DNA of 64,000 nucleotides. It comes from Pectinophora gossypiella (lineage: Eukaryota; Arthropoda; Insecta; Lepidoptera; Gelechiidae). Both the position numbers and the translations under genes were made by a program. Below the pieces are notes generated by a model that made no database searches, was not told the origin of the DNA, and saw only the letters and a program-made list of their open reading frames with translations. Shown piece by piece: positions 34,460 to 47,400 of the stretch. The stretch lies in NCBI RefSeq assembly GCF_024362695.1, contig NC_065429.1, positions 4,310,501 to 4,374,500 on the forward strand. Direction: 5' to 3'. Within the stretch, counting starts at the first letter, position 1; each line of letters starts with the position of its first letter.

Positions 34460-35250
34460 CCCGTTATCCACTGGGCAACAATTAACTCGCAACAAGTAAC
34501 GCTCAACAAGTACGGCAACGTTGCACAACAGCGCGCGACGTTGCCAGCTGGAACGCAAAATGTCGCGCGGCGTGTTGTTTGTTTAGAGAGCATAGTTAGT
34601 TGAACCCGGAATAAAAATAAACTTGCTTTACAAGTCAGTCGATTACATAAGATCACTAAATCTTTTAAGGGGCAATGTATACGTTTTTACAATAAGATTC
34701 CCATTGACATTCAGAATTTGCCTTTCAACTGTTTAAGACAGTAGTTAAACAGACACTTTACAAAAAAGGTTATTATAAAGTTAGTGATTGTTTCGAAGAT
34801 ATGCATGGGATTAACTGTATGAGAACTGATATTAGGCAGCTATATTACTCAATTGTATAACAATATTTTATGTTTTTTTTTTTAAAGAACGTCTAGGGCC
34901 CTGTGCCGAGGTATTTCTTGCAGCTTCTTTTCCCCGGCTATACAGGTTGTGAGAAGCTGCAGTAGTTTTAGGCGGATAAGACGTTCGTTATGTAAAAATT
35001 GACGATTCAAAGTGTAACTATGTTACCTAATGAATAAAGATATTTTTGAATTTGAACATCAATTGTTGTCGAGTGGAAACGTGACGCGCAACAACACTAG
35101 TTCCTCTGGCAACATGTTGTTGAACTTGTTGACGACAGACGTGTAGTAGATGTGCAGACATACAACGTTGTTGAACAAAAGTTCCGCGCCAACTTTCAAC
35201 GTGTTGTGCAAAATGTTGCGAGCCAAATATTGCCAAGTGGAAACGCGGTT
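34460..35250. mobile_element. Family J MITE interrupted by a LINE 3' end
   Basis: Outer ends CCACTGGGCAACAATT and the inverse ATATTGCCAAGTGGAAACGC. CAACAACGTTG-type motifs on both sides. The middle (about 34625-35056) is a plus-strand LINE tail ending TTTTTGAATTTGAA. Confidence 0.65.
34625..35056 (+). mobile_element. LINE 3' end with TTTGAA tail
   Basis: Ends GAATAAAGATATTTTTGAATTTGAA. Shares GCAGCTTCTTTTCCCCGGCT with copies at 13578-13690, 25132-25310, 26288-26470, 40949-41280, 43198-43300 and 53530-53833. No coding sequence left. Confidence 0.7.
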
Positions 35251-35259
35251 TCAAGTGTA

Positions 35260-35401
35260 CAGTCATGAGCAATATAATGTACCCACTTTAGGACTCTGTC
35301 GCACTAACATATTTGACATTTAGTGAGACTTACAGTTCAATTTGTCAAAAAAGTTAATGTGACATGGTACCAAAGTGTATACATATTAATGCTCGTGACC
35401 G
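35260..35401. mobile_element. Family F MITE
   Basis: TA-flanked copy almost identical to the one at 33990-34131, abutting the end of the family J element. Confidence 0.82.
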
Positions 35402-35972
35402 TACAGGCATTTTATAGGCACATTTTTTTAATGTATAAGTTAGTAGTACACCTCGTCAGCTATGTTCAAGTCCCATGTAATAGGAGACGAGCCAATTGCC
35501 ATTAACCTGGCATAAATCCTGAAAACCACGTGATATCAATGATGTCAATCTATGATCCAAACATGAATTGAAGATATTATTGTACCTTACAAAATGCCTA
35601 TTCGACATCTTTCAAAGAACTTACTAAAAATAATTCACAGACTTTTGCAACGAGAAAGAGTGAGACAACTATACCAAGATTCGTATAGCGCTGTCTCTTT
35701 CCAGTGCAAAGTTCGCGCGCTCTGCACAACATCAAAAGCCTTTAGTTGTAGAACCAAAAGCGTTTTCACATTATACAATACGTTATTGGTAAGTGTGAAA
35801 ACGCCCTAAGGGTTGGGCAGGTAAACATAGAGAAGGCGAAATGACAAATTCTGTAACAATTTAACATTCTATTTGTATATTAAGCTTGTACTGGGGCAGG
35901 CAACGCCGTAAGGTATTAGAAGCTCGTCCTGGATACTCCATACCAAAATTTCATTGTATATGTAATAATAAC

Positions 35973-36381
35973 TAGTGATGTTCCGAATATCTGTATCCGT
36001 ATCCGCGGATATCCGAGATAAAAGAAAAATCCGTATCCGTATCCGTGTCCGTTACTTTTCACGCGGATCTTTTATGGATATTTTTCAGGTGATTAAGTAG
36101 AATTATTAAATAAAAAACTATAAAATTCCACAGTGTCACACTACACCATAACCGAAACAAAAGTACTACCCGCGCAATGCAAGTTAAAACGTGTCCTGCC
36201 TGACGTTGCGGCGAGCGAAGACGTCAACTAGAGTTTCAATGTCGCGGGAGCCCACACCAATCGAATAATATCGAATAAGAAAATAAAGATCCGTATCCGG
36301 ATCCGCGGATCTTTACACTAAATATCCGTATTCAGATCCGTATCCCCGGACATACATTTTTAACGATCCGGGACATCACTA
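35973..36381. mobile_element. hAT-like MITE with TATCC-rich interior
   Basis: Inverted ends TAGTGATGTTCCG / CGGGACATCACTA and a perfect 8-bp duplication ATAATAAC (35965-35972, 36382-36389). Near each end the interior repeats ATCCGTATCCG-type motifs. No transposase frame. Confidence 0.88.
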
Positions 36382-36389
36382 ATAATAAC

Positions 36390-37520
36390 AATACCAGCAT
36401 ATTATAAATAGAATATCTCCTCCAGCGCGCCACACTGAGGCAGAGCGCCCAAAAGGTAGCATTTCCACTCTGAACTGCCAGGCCTATTCTCTGCGCAAAA
36501 TAGCTGCCAGCTCTCGGATCGCCAGTAGCCTCAATGAGAACCGCCGAAATGTCTGTCAAAATGTATGTTGTCAAAATATGTGTATGTTGTTTTGCGTTTA
36601 GTAAATGTTGCTGTTAATTTTATCTTTGAAAAATCATTTTGTCACTTTGCCTACTCTAGATTGAAACCTGCCGCCTCTAATAGATTCGAAGAAAACTTAA
36701 ACACTTAAATTGAAATAAATAACTTTTGAATAACTATTCAATTCTGTAAACTGCAATTTATCGATAACAAGGCACACGATTTGAGCCTTGTCTTAAGTTA
36801 TTATTTTTTTTATTAAATTAATATTGTAAAATACTATCGCATTGCGAAGTCTTGTTCAGCAGTGGGGCTTCATATAATTTTAAATTTTTGTGGGTTACAA
36901 ATTACAACTTTATTAAAAAGTAAATGTCCAAATAAAATATGAAATAATAAAAACCCTATTGCATTTTTGAGTAGGGTGACCATAAGATTTTTTTAAATAT
37001 TTTTTTCTTGACAGAATTCATGAGTCGTATACACCTTTAGTTAGCATTTACGATGAAATTGCTTCTGTAACAATTAGGCCACTCGTTATGCCTCTTTGTT
37101 TGTGTCATATAAGGTTTTTCTTAAGTATTTATTTATTTTGAAATAAAAGTACCTATGTCTTTCGCTGCCAATAAAATTGTACCAAATTAATTTACATGTG
37201 TTGTATATGAACCACAAAAATACCAAATTTGAATGCGATAGTATTTTAAAATCCACATCTGACTAACCCCGCCGTAAAATAAATAAAATCACGCATATTT
37301 ATTGTCCGCCATGCAAAATAATGTGTAGCCGATCAAACATTCTTATTACATAGGGTGTGGAAAATACTGCCATAATAGAGCCGATGCAGGCAACCACCAA
37401 CTTAACTTGACAGGATTATCTCTATCTCCTTCTTGCACTTACTGAAAGTGAAGGACGGCACTAGTTTTAGGGCTAACTAAACTAAAATTAGGTTAAGACA
37501 GTGCGCAAACGCATGCACAA
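36390..37520. other. Intergenic stretch, nothing firmly recognised
   Basis: A minus-strand frame around 36400-36574 reads like a coherent peptide (IEATGDPRAGSYFAQRIG) and may be a retroelement scrap. The rest is AT-rich. Confidence 0.4.
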
Positions 37521-37527
37521 ATACATA

Positions 37528-37761
37528 CAGGTTAGTAACACCGTAACGAATACTGAAGGGGATGATTCAGACCATGATTCTGAGTTGATATCAAGTGGAA
37601 GTCTAATTTCCTATCGGAAAATTGATGACAATGTTAAGTGTTTTTTTTTTTTTATTATTTTCAATTTCATACTTTTGCAACGGAATATTCCACTTGATAT
37701 CAACTCAGAATCATGGCCTGAATCATCCCTCAGTTTCCGTTACGTTGTCACTAACACTCTG
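37528..37761. mobile_element. Family A MITE
   Basis: TA-flanked palindrome between NADK2 and LNPK. A chance open frame runs through it on the plus strand. Confidence 0.82.
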
Positions 37762-38238
37762 TATATTAAAGTCGTTGTGTCAGATCTTTTAGAAATACAA
37801 ACCCCATTCTTTAACTATTATGTGTGGAAATCACGACCTTACGAGGTTAGATTAGATTCCTTTTTTGTTTGGATCTTTACTATTTCACTTACGGCCTTTT
37901 GTTGTCATCTTTACAATACAATACAAAAACTCTTTATTGTACTTAAATCACATTAAAAATACATTAGGTTGGGGCTTTATTTTTGTTAAATTAATTCATT
38001 TTGAGACTATGCGCGTGCTGAGAAGGCTACAGACTTGTTGATAATTTGCATACCTCGGACTCTTCATATAAAAATCTTATTTGTATCGTGTGTCGTCTAG
38101 CTCGTAAGTGCGAGGGAGACAGAAAGTCCGCGCACTCCCGCTTACACATCAGCCATTTAGACAAAATACCCAGAGGGGGTGAGGTGAGCGCCCGATACGA
38201 ATTGGTGCGGGGAGGTGCCGTTCTATACGCAGTTATTC

Positions 38239-38244
38239 TTTATT
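38239..38244 (-). terminator. Candidate LNPK polyadenylation signal
   Basis: AATAAA on the minus strand, 118 nt past the LNPK stop. It falls inside sequence resembling the end of the family I repeat, where other copies lack a perfect AATAAA. Confidence 0.35.
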
Positions 38245-38361
38245 CGATGCTAAGCCAGTATTCCACACCCTAGCCTCAACATTAGACTTCAATCCAGACA
38301 TTACCGTGCCGTATGGCCACCGTAGTCCTACTTGTTATAATTTATATAATTTGAGGTGCGT

Positions 38362-38441
38362 TCAGTCTTCTTTTTTTTCCATGTCGGATTTCGGCGCCCC
38401 TTCCACAGGGGAGGGGGACCGATCCGATTCTCCACCTGAAC
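38362..38441 (-). CDS. LNPK: LNPK exon 9 (C-terminus and stop)
   Basis: After TTTTTCCAG, 2 nt complete a Cys codon and the frame reads SGGESDRSPSPVEGAPKSDM and a Glu/Lys tail ending in TGA. The low-complexity tail alone would be weak evidence, but splice sites and phase close the 352-codon frame exactly. Confidence 0.82.
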
Positions 38442-41400
38442 CTGGAAAAAGAAAAAACACAATATACTTAATAAAACATTAGCTCACTGGTATATCCCAA
38501 TTGGGTTGCGAACTAGGTTCAAGATAAATTATGAAATTCTGATTACTAAATAAACACAGATCTAAAACTAACGAAAAACATTATCGCCTGCGTGGTGGAC
38601 GATTTCCCTCATTCAGCGCTTATCGCTATCGGCGCACTAGGGCTGATTAATTCTTTCAAATATAACCCGCTCAGACGACGCCCTGAGCCGAGGTTCGCGC
38701 CAAACTGCGCACCCTCAGGCCTGTCTGCCCTCCCCATTTGTCGTTGATCTTTCAGCCCTCCCCATTTGTCTGGCCAAGTAGTTAATGCCATCTGCGACAA
38801 ATCTACAATAAGTCACGTCAAAAAAAGAGATTGTGGTGGTAGAGAGGCCGTGGTCTAGGGTCATTTGGTTAATTTTAAGTTTCTCAGAGGCCTATTATCT
38901 TAAAATTTGTGTCGGGTGAAAGCCCTCAGAGCTCCAGATTTGTCCGGCCAAGTAGTTACTATTATTTGCGGCAAATCCACAATACGTGACTTATCAGTCA
39001 CGTCAAAAAAAATATGCTAATCTTCTGCTATCGTGTGGGTTGTGAGGTGGTTTACCAAAATCATTAAACCTGGTGTCAATAACCCTGAGCCGCCACAGGC
39101 CCCAGACATGGCTCATGTACCAACGTACTTACATCAGTAAGTAACCGGGACCAACGGATTAAAGTGCCTTCTGAATCGTCAACCAAACTGTATATTTGGC
39201 TATGTGATAAATGTTATTATTGTATAAAAGATTATTTTGAAGATGCTAAGAAGTTTAATATTAATAATGTTTAGAGAATTTTGAGGCTATATATTTATTT
39301 TTGTTAATTATTGTAAGCTTGTTTTCTTTAATTATTTTTGTTTTTATTAGATTTATGTTAGGTTAGTTAAGTTAGTACATACACATACATACATAAACTC
39401 ACGCCTATTTCCCACCGGGGTAAGCAGAGACTATAGAATTCCATTTGCTTCGATCCTGACACACTTCTCTTGCTTCCTCCACATTCATCAATCGCTTCAT
39501 ACACGCACGCCGGTTCAGAGTAGATCGTATTGAACCTTTTCTAAGGACATCTCCAATTTGGTCATCGTAAGTCCTTCTCGGTCTTCCTTTGCCAGCCCTA
39601 CCATCAACTTTCGCTTTATATACCGCTTTTGCAATCCTATTATCCTTCATCCGCTCTACGTGTCCAAACCAACCTAACATTCCCTTCTCAATCCTAGTCA
39701 CTATATCGTCTTTTAGTTAAGTTAGTAAGTAGATTTAATTAGTTAATTAAGTACCCACCTACTTACCTTCTAAATTTTCGCATGCTTACATCTAGCGGAT
39801 CATGTGATACTTGGAACATAAAACCCATCAACTGGTATACAAAACCATGAATCCTACGCGAATAAATGATTTGATTTGATCACAAAGTGATTTTTGTCAT
39901 GTCTCCCCCTAACCCCCTCCGCTTGATTGAGGGGAGGCGCCTGTCCCAGCAGTGGGCCGTATATAGGCTGTTCATGTTTGTATGTATGTACTAGTAATGA
40001 CATAGGTACTAATTGGAGGTTAGTAATGGTTGAAGGAGGAGCTCGGTGGCGCAGCGGTAAACGCGCTCGATCTGCGATTGTTGAAGTTAAGCAACTTTTG
40101 CAAAGGCCGGTCATAGGATGGGTGACCACAAAAAAAAAGTTTTCATCTCGAGCTCCTCCGTGCTTCGGAAGGCACGTTAAGCCGTTGGTCCCGGCTGCAT
40201 TAGCAGTCGTTAATAACCACCAATCCGCACTGGGCCCGCGTGGTGGTTTAGGGCCCGATCTCCCTATCCATCCATAGGGAAGGCCCGTGCCCCAGCAGTG
40301 GGGACGTTAATGGGCTGGTGATGATGAATGGTTGGTAATTCACCTCACAACCCACACAATTTCTAGCAGTGGTATCCTAACATTTTGATTGTTTAAATAA
40401 TTTATTTATTTATTTATTTATTTAATGTTCGGAGAAACAACAGCTATAATTAATTTAGTAGCAACTTATGGTAAAAACAGAAAGCCAATTATGCTGTAAG
40501 TTCCCCGAATAAAATAAAATAAAATACAAGAAGAGAAGAGGTACTAACAGCCAACGTTGGGGCGACATTTCTTCTCATCCTCACTGTCGCTCGCGGAGCT
40601 GGCTATCGAAGAGTCGTCGCCGCCCCCCGCGTCTGCAACAAGGAGACGTCACGTCACACGCAGCAGGGCATATGCATCACATACATACATACATAAACAG
40701 CCTATATACGTCCCACTGCTGGGCACAGGCCTCCCCTCAATCAACCGGAGGGGGTATGGAGCATACTCCACCACGCTGCTCCAATGCGGGTTGGTGGAGG
40801 TGTTTTTACGGCTATTAGCCGGGACCAACGGCTTAACGTGCCCTCCGAAGCACGGAATCATCTTACTTTTTCGGACAATCAGGTGATTCAAGCCTGAGAA
40901 GTCTTTACCAAACAAAGGACAGTCTCACAAAGTGATTTCGATAATGTCAAAAATATCTTTATTCAGTAGGTAACATAGTTACACTTTGAATCGTCAATTT
41001 TTACATAACGAACGTCTCATCCGCCTAAAACTACTGCAGCTTCTCACAACCTGTATAGCCGGGGAAAAGAAGCTGCAAGAAAAACCTCGGCACAGGGCCC
41101 TAGACGTTCTTTTAAAAAAAATAAAAATAAACATAAAATATTGATATACAATTGAGTAATTTAGCTGCCTAATATCAGTTCTCAGACAGTTAATCCCATG
41201 CATTCATATCTTCTAAATAATCACTAACTTTATAATAACCTTTTTTGTAAAGTTTTTGTTTAACTACTTTCTTAAAGCAGTTGTCCCCATCGGGAATCGA
41301 ACCCGGACCTCCAGATCGTGAGCCTAACGCTCTTACCACTAGACCACGGTGGCTGTATGCATCATCATCACTAATTTAAGTGGTTGAACGGTGGTAGTGG

Positions 41401-44400
41401 TATAATTTTAGTAGTTGAGCGTTGGGCTCACGATCCGGAGGTCCCGGGTTCGAACCCCGGTGGGGACAAATCACTTTGTGATCCCTAGTTTGCTTAAGAC
41501 ATTACTGGCCGATCACCTGATTGTCCGAAAGTAAGACGATCCGTGCTACTGAACGCACGTAAAGCCGTTGGTCCCGGTTACTACTTACTGATGTAAGTAC
41601 GTAATCGTTACATGAGTCATGTCAGGGGCCTTTGGCGGCTCAGTAATGACCCTGACACCAGGGTTGATGAGGTTGGTAATCCACCTCACAACCCACACGA
41701 TAGTAGTAGTAGTATCAGTAATTTAAGAGCCACGCTCTTGTCGGTGTAGCATTCTAGATAAGAGACAGATGTGGTGTAAAAAACGATATAGTGATTAGGA
41801 TTGAGAAGGGAATGTTAAGTTGGTTTGGACACGTAGAGCGGATGAAGGATAATAGAATTGCAAAAGCGGTATATAAGGAGAAGGTTGTTGGGCTGGCAGA
41901 GGCACGCCAAAGGCCCCTGACATGACTCATGTAATGACTACTTACTTACATCAGTAAGTAGTAACCGGCACCAACGTCTTAAAATGCCTTCCGAATCACG
42001 GATCATCTTACTTTCGGACAACCAGGTAAACAGTCTGTAACGTCCTAACCAAACTAGGGATCACAAAGTGATTTTTGTGATATTTCCCCACAGGGATTCG
42101 AACCCGAGACCTCCGGATCGTGAGCCTAACGCTCAACCACTGGACCACGGAGGCCGTTGGAATGGAACTAAACTAAAAAAAAACTGACAGTACTCACTGG
42201 CCAGTGACAGTCTGGGCATCAAGGCCGGGCGGGCGGGCGTGTTGAGCGCAGGCGCCGCCGGCCGCTGCTTGCGCGCCGGGTGGAACTTACCGCAGTACGC
42301 GCAGTGGAAGGATACATACTCGAATTCTTCCATTAGCGCCATACCTGGGGAGGAATCGGATCGTTATTTACATAACATTATTTAGGTATTTTGTGTGTAC
42401 TATTTATATAAGTAGGTATATATGTTAGGTTATGTAGATAGGTTAGGTATATATATTTGTAATTATGTTATATTATATTTATTTGCATGGTTGTACTTAT
42501 AGTTTGTACCTGCAATCTTTCAATTTTATTTTACATTTTTCCTCACCTTATGGTTGTCTGGAAGAAATCGCTTAAAGCGACAAGGCCGCCATTTGCCATG
42601 TACTTAGTTCAGAGTCTTTTTGTAATTATTTCTTTTTATTTTGGTGCAATAAAGTGTATTTGTATTGTATTGTAACATAACATGTCCCCCGAAGGGATGA
42701 GGATAGCGTCATATTTGGGCAACGAGAATTCTTCCCATGTTTGTTTCCATTCACCGGTAAAAGTAATCAAAGACAACTTGGAACCACTGTGTGTGTATGT
42801 GTGTCTTAGTGTGTGCGTGCGTGATTTTTGTGCGTGTGTGTGTGTGTGTGTGTGTGTGCGTGCGTGCTTGTTCTGCGAGCGAGGTTGCGTGCGTGTGCGT
42901 ATGTGTGTGTGTGTGCGTGCGTGCGCGTGTGTGTGTGCGTGCTTGTACCTAGCTACGAAGAGAATACTGACCGTTATGCGAACTGCACTCGGTACATATG
43001 AGCGCCATACGCTGGTTGGGTCCGTCTTTCAGCAGATAGTCCACCACTTTGTCAAGCGCAGAGCGGTTACGATCTAGTAGAGGGCGTGGCAGCTGCTCCG
43101 ACTGGAATATAATTAAGATTCCTTTAGAGAATTGAATACATAAAGTCAAAGACCCAGTCCTTTAAAATCTTTAATAGCTATACGTATATTTTTATAAGAA
43201 CGTCTAGGGCCTTGTGCCGAGGTATTTTTGCAGCTACTTTCCCTCGGCTATGCAGGCTGTGAGAAGCTGCAGTAGTTTTAGGATGAGACGTTTGACAAAA
43301 ATACACATACATAAATTCTCACTAATTGAATCAGTAATTTTAGTAGCATAATTTTCAATAATAAAATTTACGTCCTTGGAATGTTGGAGATACCATTTAA
43401 TGGTAACACTTACGTCATAAAAGGGCTAGCAATGGCGGCTTGTCATAGGATTTAGCACCTGATCTCCTTATACCATGGGTAGTCTATTTGTTTATATACG
43501 AGGTCAATGCTCTTGTAGCTAAAATTAAAGGTAGTAACAGTAAATACAGTGTTACCCTCAGCCGAGGCCCCTTGTAACCCAGTCCAGGGGTCATTGGCAC
43601 CAGGTTCATGTTCGTGTTGTTGATCGGGGTGGACGTCTGCATCATCCGCTGCCGGATCTGCCCTGGGGTTGCTACAAGCCAATAATATTAAGTAAATTAA
43701 ATTCATCTTTTTTGGGGTTATGTATACGTTTTCACAATAAAATACCAGATAATATTTTAAATTTGTCAGATAATAAATTTCAAGCTCACGTGAAGGTTAC
43801 TTTATGTAAAAAAGCTTATTATAAGATTAATGATTACCTAAATGATAAAAATGTCTGGTATTGAATGTGTTCCTCTAATTATTAAATAACTTGTAATGTA
43901 CCCTCATTGATTTAAAATATGTGTTGCTGTTGCAGTTTCTTGTCATTTATTCTCCTCAGCCATAACACCTTGCGAAATGACGTAAATTCAAAAATGTTAC
44001 ATTGACCTTCAACAAGTGTATCCATGATAATTACGTTGAATAAATGATTCTGATTTCTGATATTATTTACATTTCCGTTGGTCCTGCAGTGCAGCAGCGT
44101 GGTGGACTATGGTCCATACCCCTCTGGTTGATTGAAGGCCTGTGCCCAGCAGTGGGTGGGATGTATCAAGGTTGTTAACATAGATTTACTACTACCGTAG
44201 ATTGAACATCAGCGTAAGTAGTAACCAGGACCAACAGCTTTACTTGCCTTCCGACGGGCGGATCATCTTACTTTCGGACAATCAGGTGATCAGCCTGTAA
44301 TGTCCTAACCAAACTAGGGATCACAAAAGTAAAGGGATTCGAGGGGTGTGTCGCAGTGGAGCAGCGTGGTGGAGTATGCTCCGGTGGAATATGCCTCCGG

Positions 44401-47400
44401 TTGATTGAAAGGAGGCCCGGAAGTTGGACGTATATAGTTTCACCAGTCACTCACGATTGTAATAATCGTTTGCATCTTGGCTAAGGCCACTGGGTAAAGA
44501 AAATAGATTCATCTGCTCGTCACCTCGAGCAGGATAAGAGTCATATCTCACTAGGACTGATGTGTATGTATGTACTAGCATGAAATAGGGCGGGCATATC
44601 GATATTTAGATTATTTAGGCGGTCCATAATGAATTAATCGATATAATCGATTATGCGACAACACTAATACAGTGCGTGAAACAAGACCTTCAAAAAATCA
44701 GTAGGAAATAGTAGGTATATATATATACAGGGATCTACGCATCTACCTGGGGGTGTGGTATTACCAGGCACGTTGGCTGACGGCACGAACGGCTTCAGAG
44801 CCCTGGACTGCTCGTCCGGGCTGCCGTACTTGTCCAGTATTTGCTTGGCTACCTGCAATGGGAGAAGGAACCTGGTTGATATTTATTTCAATCAATCAAT
44901 CAAATATACTTTATAAAATAATAATTGCACACAACATAAAAAACAAATTTACACAAATGGACGAAAGATACAGCACAATCTGGCAACCTTATTGCTAAGC
45001 AGCAATTTCTTCCAGGCAACCAGTGTAAAGGAAACATTTATTACAATTTGGTGCGGGACAGTGCAAATTTTTTTATAAAATTATAAAATACTAACATAAA
45101 AAAAAAACAAATAAAAATAATAACAGTAAAATTTAAGAAAAAAATAAATAAAGAATAAAAATAAAATAGAAATACAAATATAAATACACATACCCATTTA
45201 TATCAGACCAAGGACCGAGTTATTTATTTATTTTATTTAAGAAAAACCAACAGTTCTAAAATACAGAAAGTAGACAACAAACATAACAGTTGAAAACTAT
45301 ACAGGTTTCCACTGATAACCGTAAACTAGTTAATATGATATCAGAGAGTTGTGCACGGATACATATAAACCTTGGTCCTTGAATCACTCTATCTATTTAA
45401 AAAAAACCGCATCCAGAATTAAAACACATAATAACGGGTTCTTACCCCCATTTAAACGCGGTAAGAACCCGTTATTATGTGCTTTAATTATGATAATAAC
45501 CGCGTAAACTTAAAACAACGCATCCAGAATATTGAATATTGAAAAAAAGTCTCTCATTGTTTTGGGAAAATTTTAAGTGATGTTATTGTCTTCTTTTTGT
45601 GTGTGACGTCCTTTTATAAATAATCAATTTCTATTCTATGACGATGTTCTAACAGAAAGCTCGGTGGGTACATAGTTCATCTTGTGATAGATGCACCTCT
45701 GACTACCCCAATTGGGATATAGTCTTTACCTTGTAAGTCTCAGTGTTCATAACCTCCTCTAGTATTTTCTTCTTTTCTTCTTTCATCTTGTTCAGTTTCA
45801 CTCTGTTCTTCTCCAGTGACCAGTTGAAGTACCACGTTATGCCGGACCGAAGGAACATCACGCTGGAAAGAGATAACAAAACATAACATAAACAGCCTAT
45901 ACACGTGGGCACAGGCCTCCCCTCAATCAACCGGAGGGGGTATGGAGCATACTCCATCACGCTGCTCCAGCCGCTGGTGGGAGCGGAGAGTTGTCGTTCT
46001 ATGATTATCTCCCTAGATCCCATTATCCCGTTTTGACTTGAACTTGAAGAATTGACAGGTCCGATTTATTACAGAAGCGACTGTCTGTCTGAGCTTCCAA
46101 CTCGCGCAGGGAAACCCAGCCCAATACAGGTTAGGTCACATAACTCCGAAAATGCATTTCACGGGAATGTGGGTTTCCTCGCGATGTTTTCCTTCACCGC
46201 TGAGCACGTGAGAGTTGCCGTTCTTTACGTAGTATTATTCGTTAGTTGTACTTATAGTTTGTACCCGCAATCTTTCAATTTTTAATTTTTACTCACCTTA
46301 TGGTTGTCCGGAAGAAATCTTTAAGCTATAAGGCCGCCATTTGCCATGTAATTTTTATAATTAATTATTATTATTATTATTATATTATATTTGTTTATGT
46401 ACACTAGCAGCTCAGAGCTGATGCGTGTACTTCACTGCACTATTCCTTTTTGTTTTGGTGTAATAAAATGTATTTGTATTGTATTGTTATTCTATGGCAG
46501 TAGTATTCATTTTATTCTATAGACACAGTGGAATACTCACAGTACAGGGAGAACCAGTAGTGGAGATGCATAGAGCAGCGAATGCAGCCAGTGCTGCGAC
46601 TTCCCCGCATACATATAGTAGTAGAGTACGGCGAAGAGCACGTATAACCCGACCGAATACGCCATCATATAGCCTACGATGCGTTTATGGGCCTGCTCTT
46701 TGCATTGTCCGTCCTTTTCTATCGATTTTATGTTCGTTTCGAGCTTCTCAAGGACTTCCTCTGTCGTTTTTTTGCGCTGGAAAGATGGAAAAAGTATAAA
46801 TTAAACGACATGTTTCTTCACTTCAAAACCGCCGAGGTGACTTATTGCAGATTTGCCGCAATTGGCATCAACTACTTGGCCGGACATATGGGGAGCGCTG
46901 AAGGCTCTCACCCGGTACAACGTTTAAGACAACAGGCCTGAGGATGTCCAGTTGGGAGCGAACCTCGGGTCAGGGCGTCGTCTGAGAGGAAAAATATTTG
47001 AAATAATTAATCGATCCTAGTGGGTCGATAGCGATAAGCGCTGATTGAGGGACGAAGACCACCGAGAATGAAGGAGTTTCCAAGACATGATGGCGCTGTA
47101 CACTTTTTACGTGACAATTACCTACTTTCTCATTGCTTGAGTACATAATTATTCAAAAATATATTATGTATAAAAATAATTGTAGCTTGATATTTGGATA
47201 AGACATGTACATAGAATTATGTTGCCACCTATATTGCTCCTGTTATACATTGTTTTAAGTTTACGCGGTTATTATCATAATTAAAACACATAACGGGTTC
47301 TTACCGTAAACTTAAAACAATGTATAACAGAAGTCTCATGACTCCCGATAGTCATCCCGTGATCATGGCACTTGCAACAGTGCCGAAATATCGGGAGTCT

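Noticed and set aside
36332..36574. 80-codon minus-strand ORF next to a hAT MITE
   Set aside because: The peptide looks coherent (PRAGSYFAQRIG) but no family was recognised and no flanking exon found; left as a possible retroelement scrap.
37501..37956. 151-codon plus-strand ORF
   Set aside because: The first half is a family A MITE palindrome and the end a LINE tail; no domain and no splice context.
42682..43077. 131-codon plus-strand ORF rich in Cys and Val
   Set aside because: Translation of the GT microsatellite and the antisense of LNPK exon 6.
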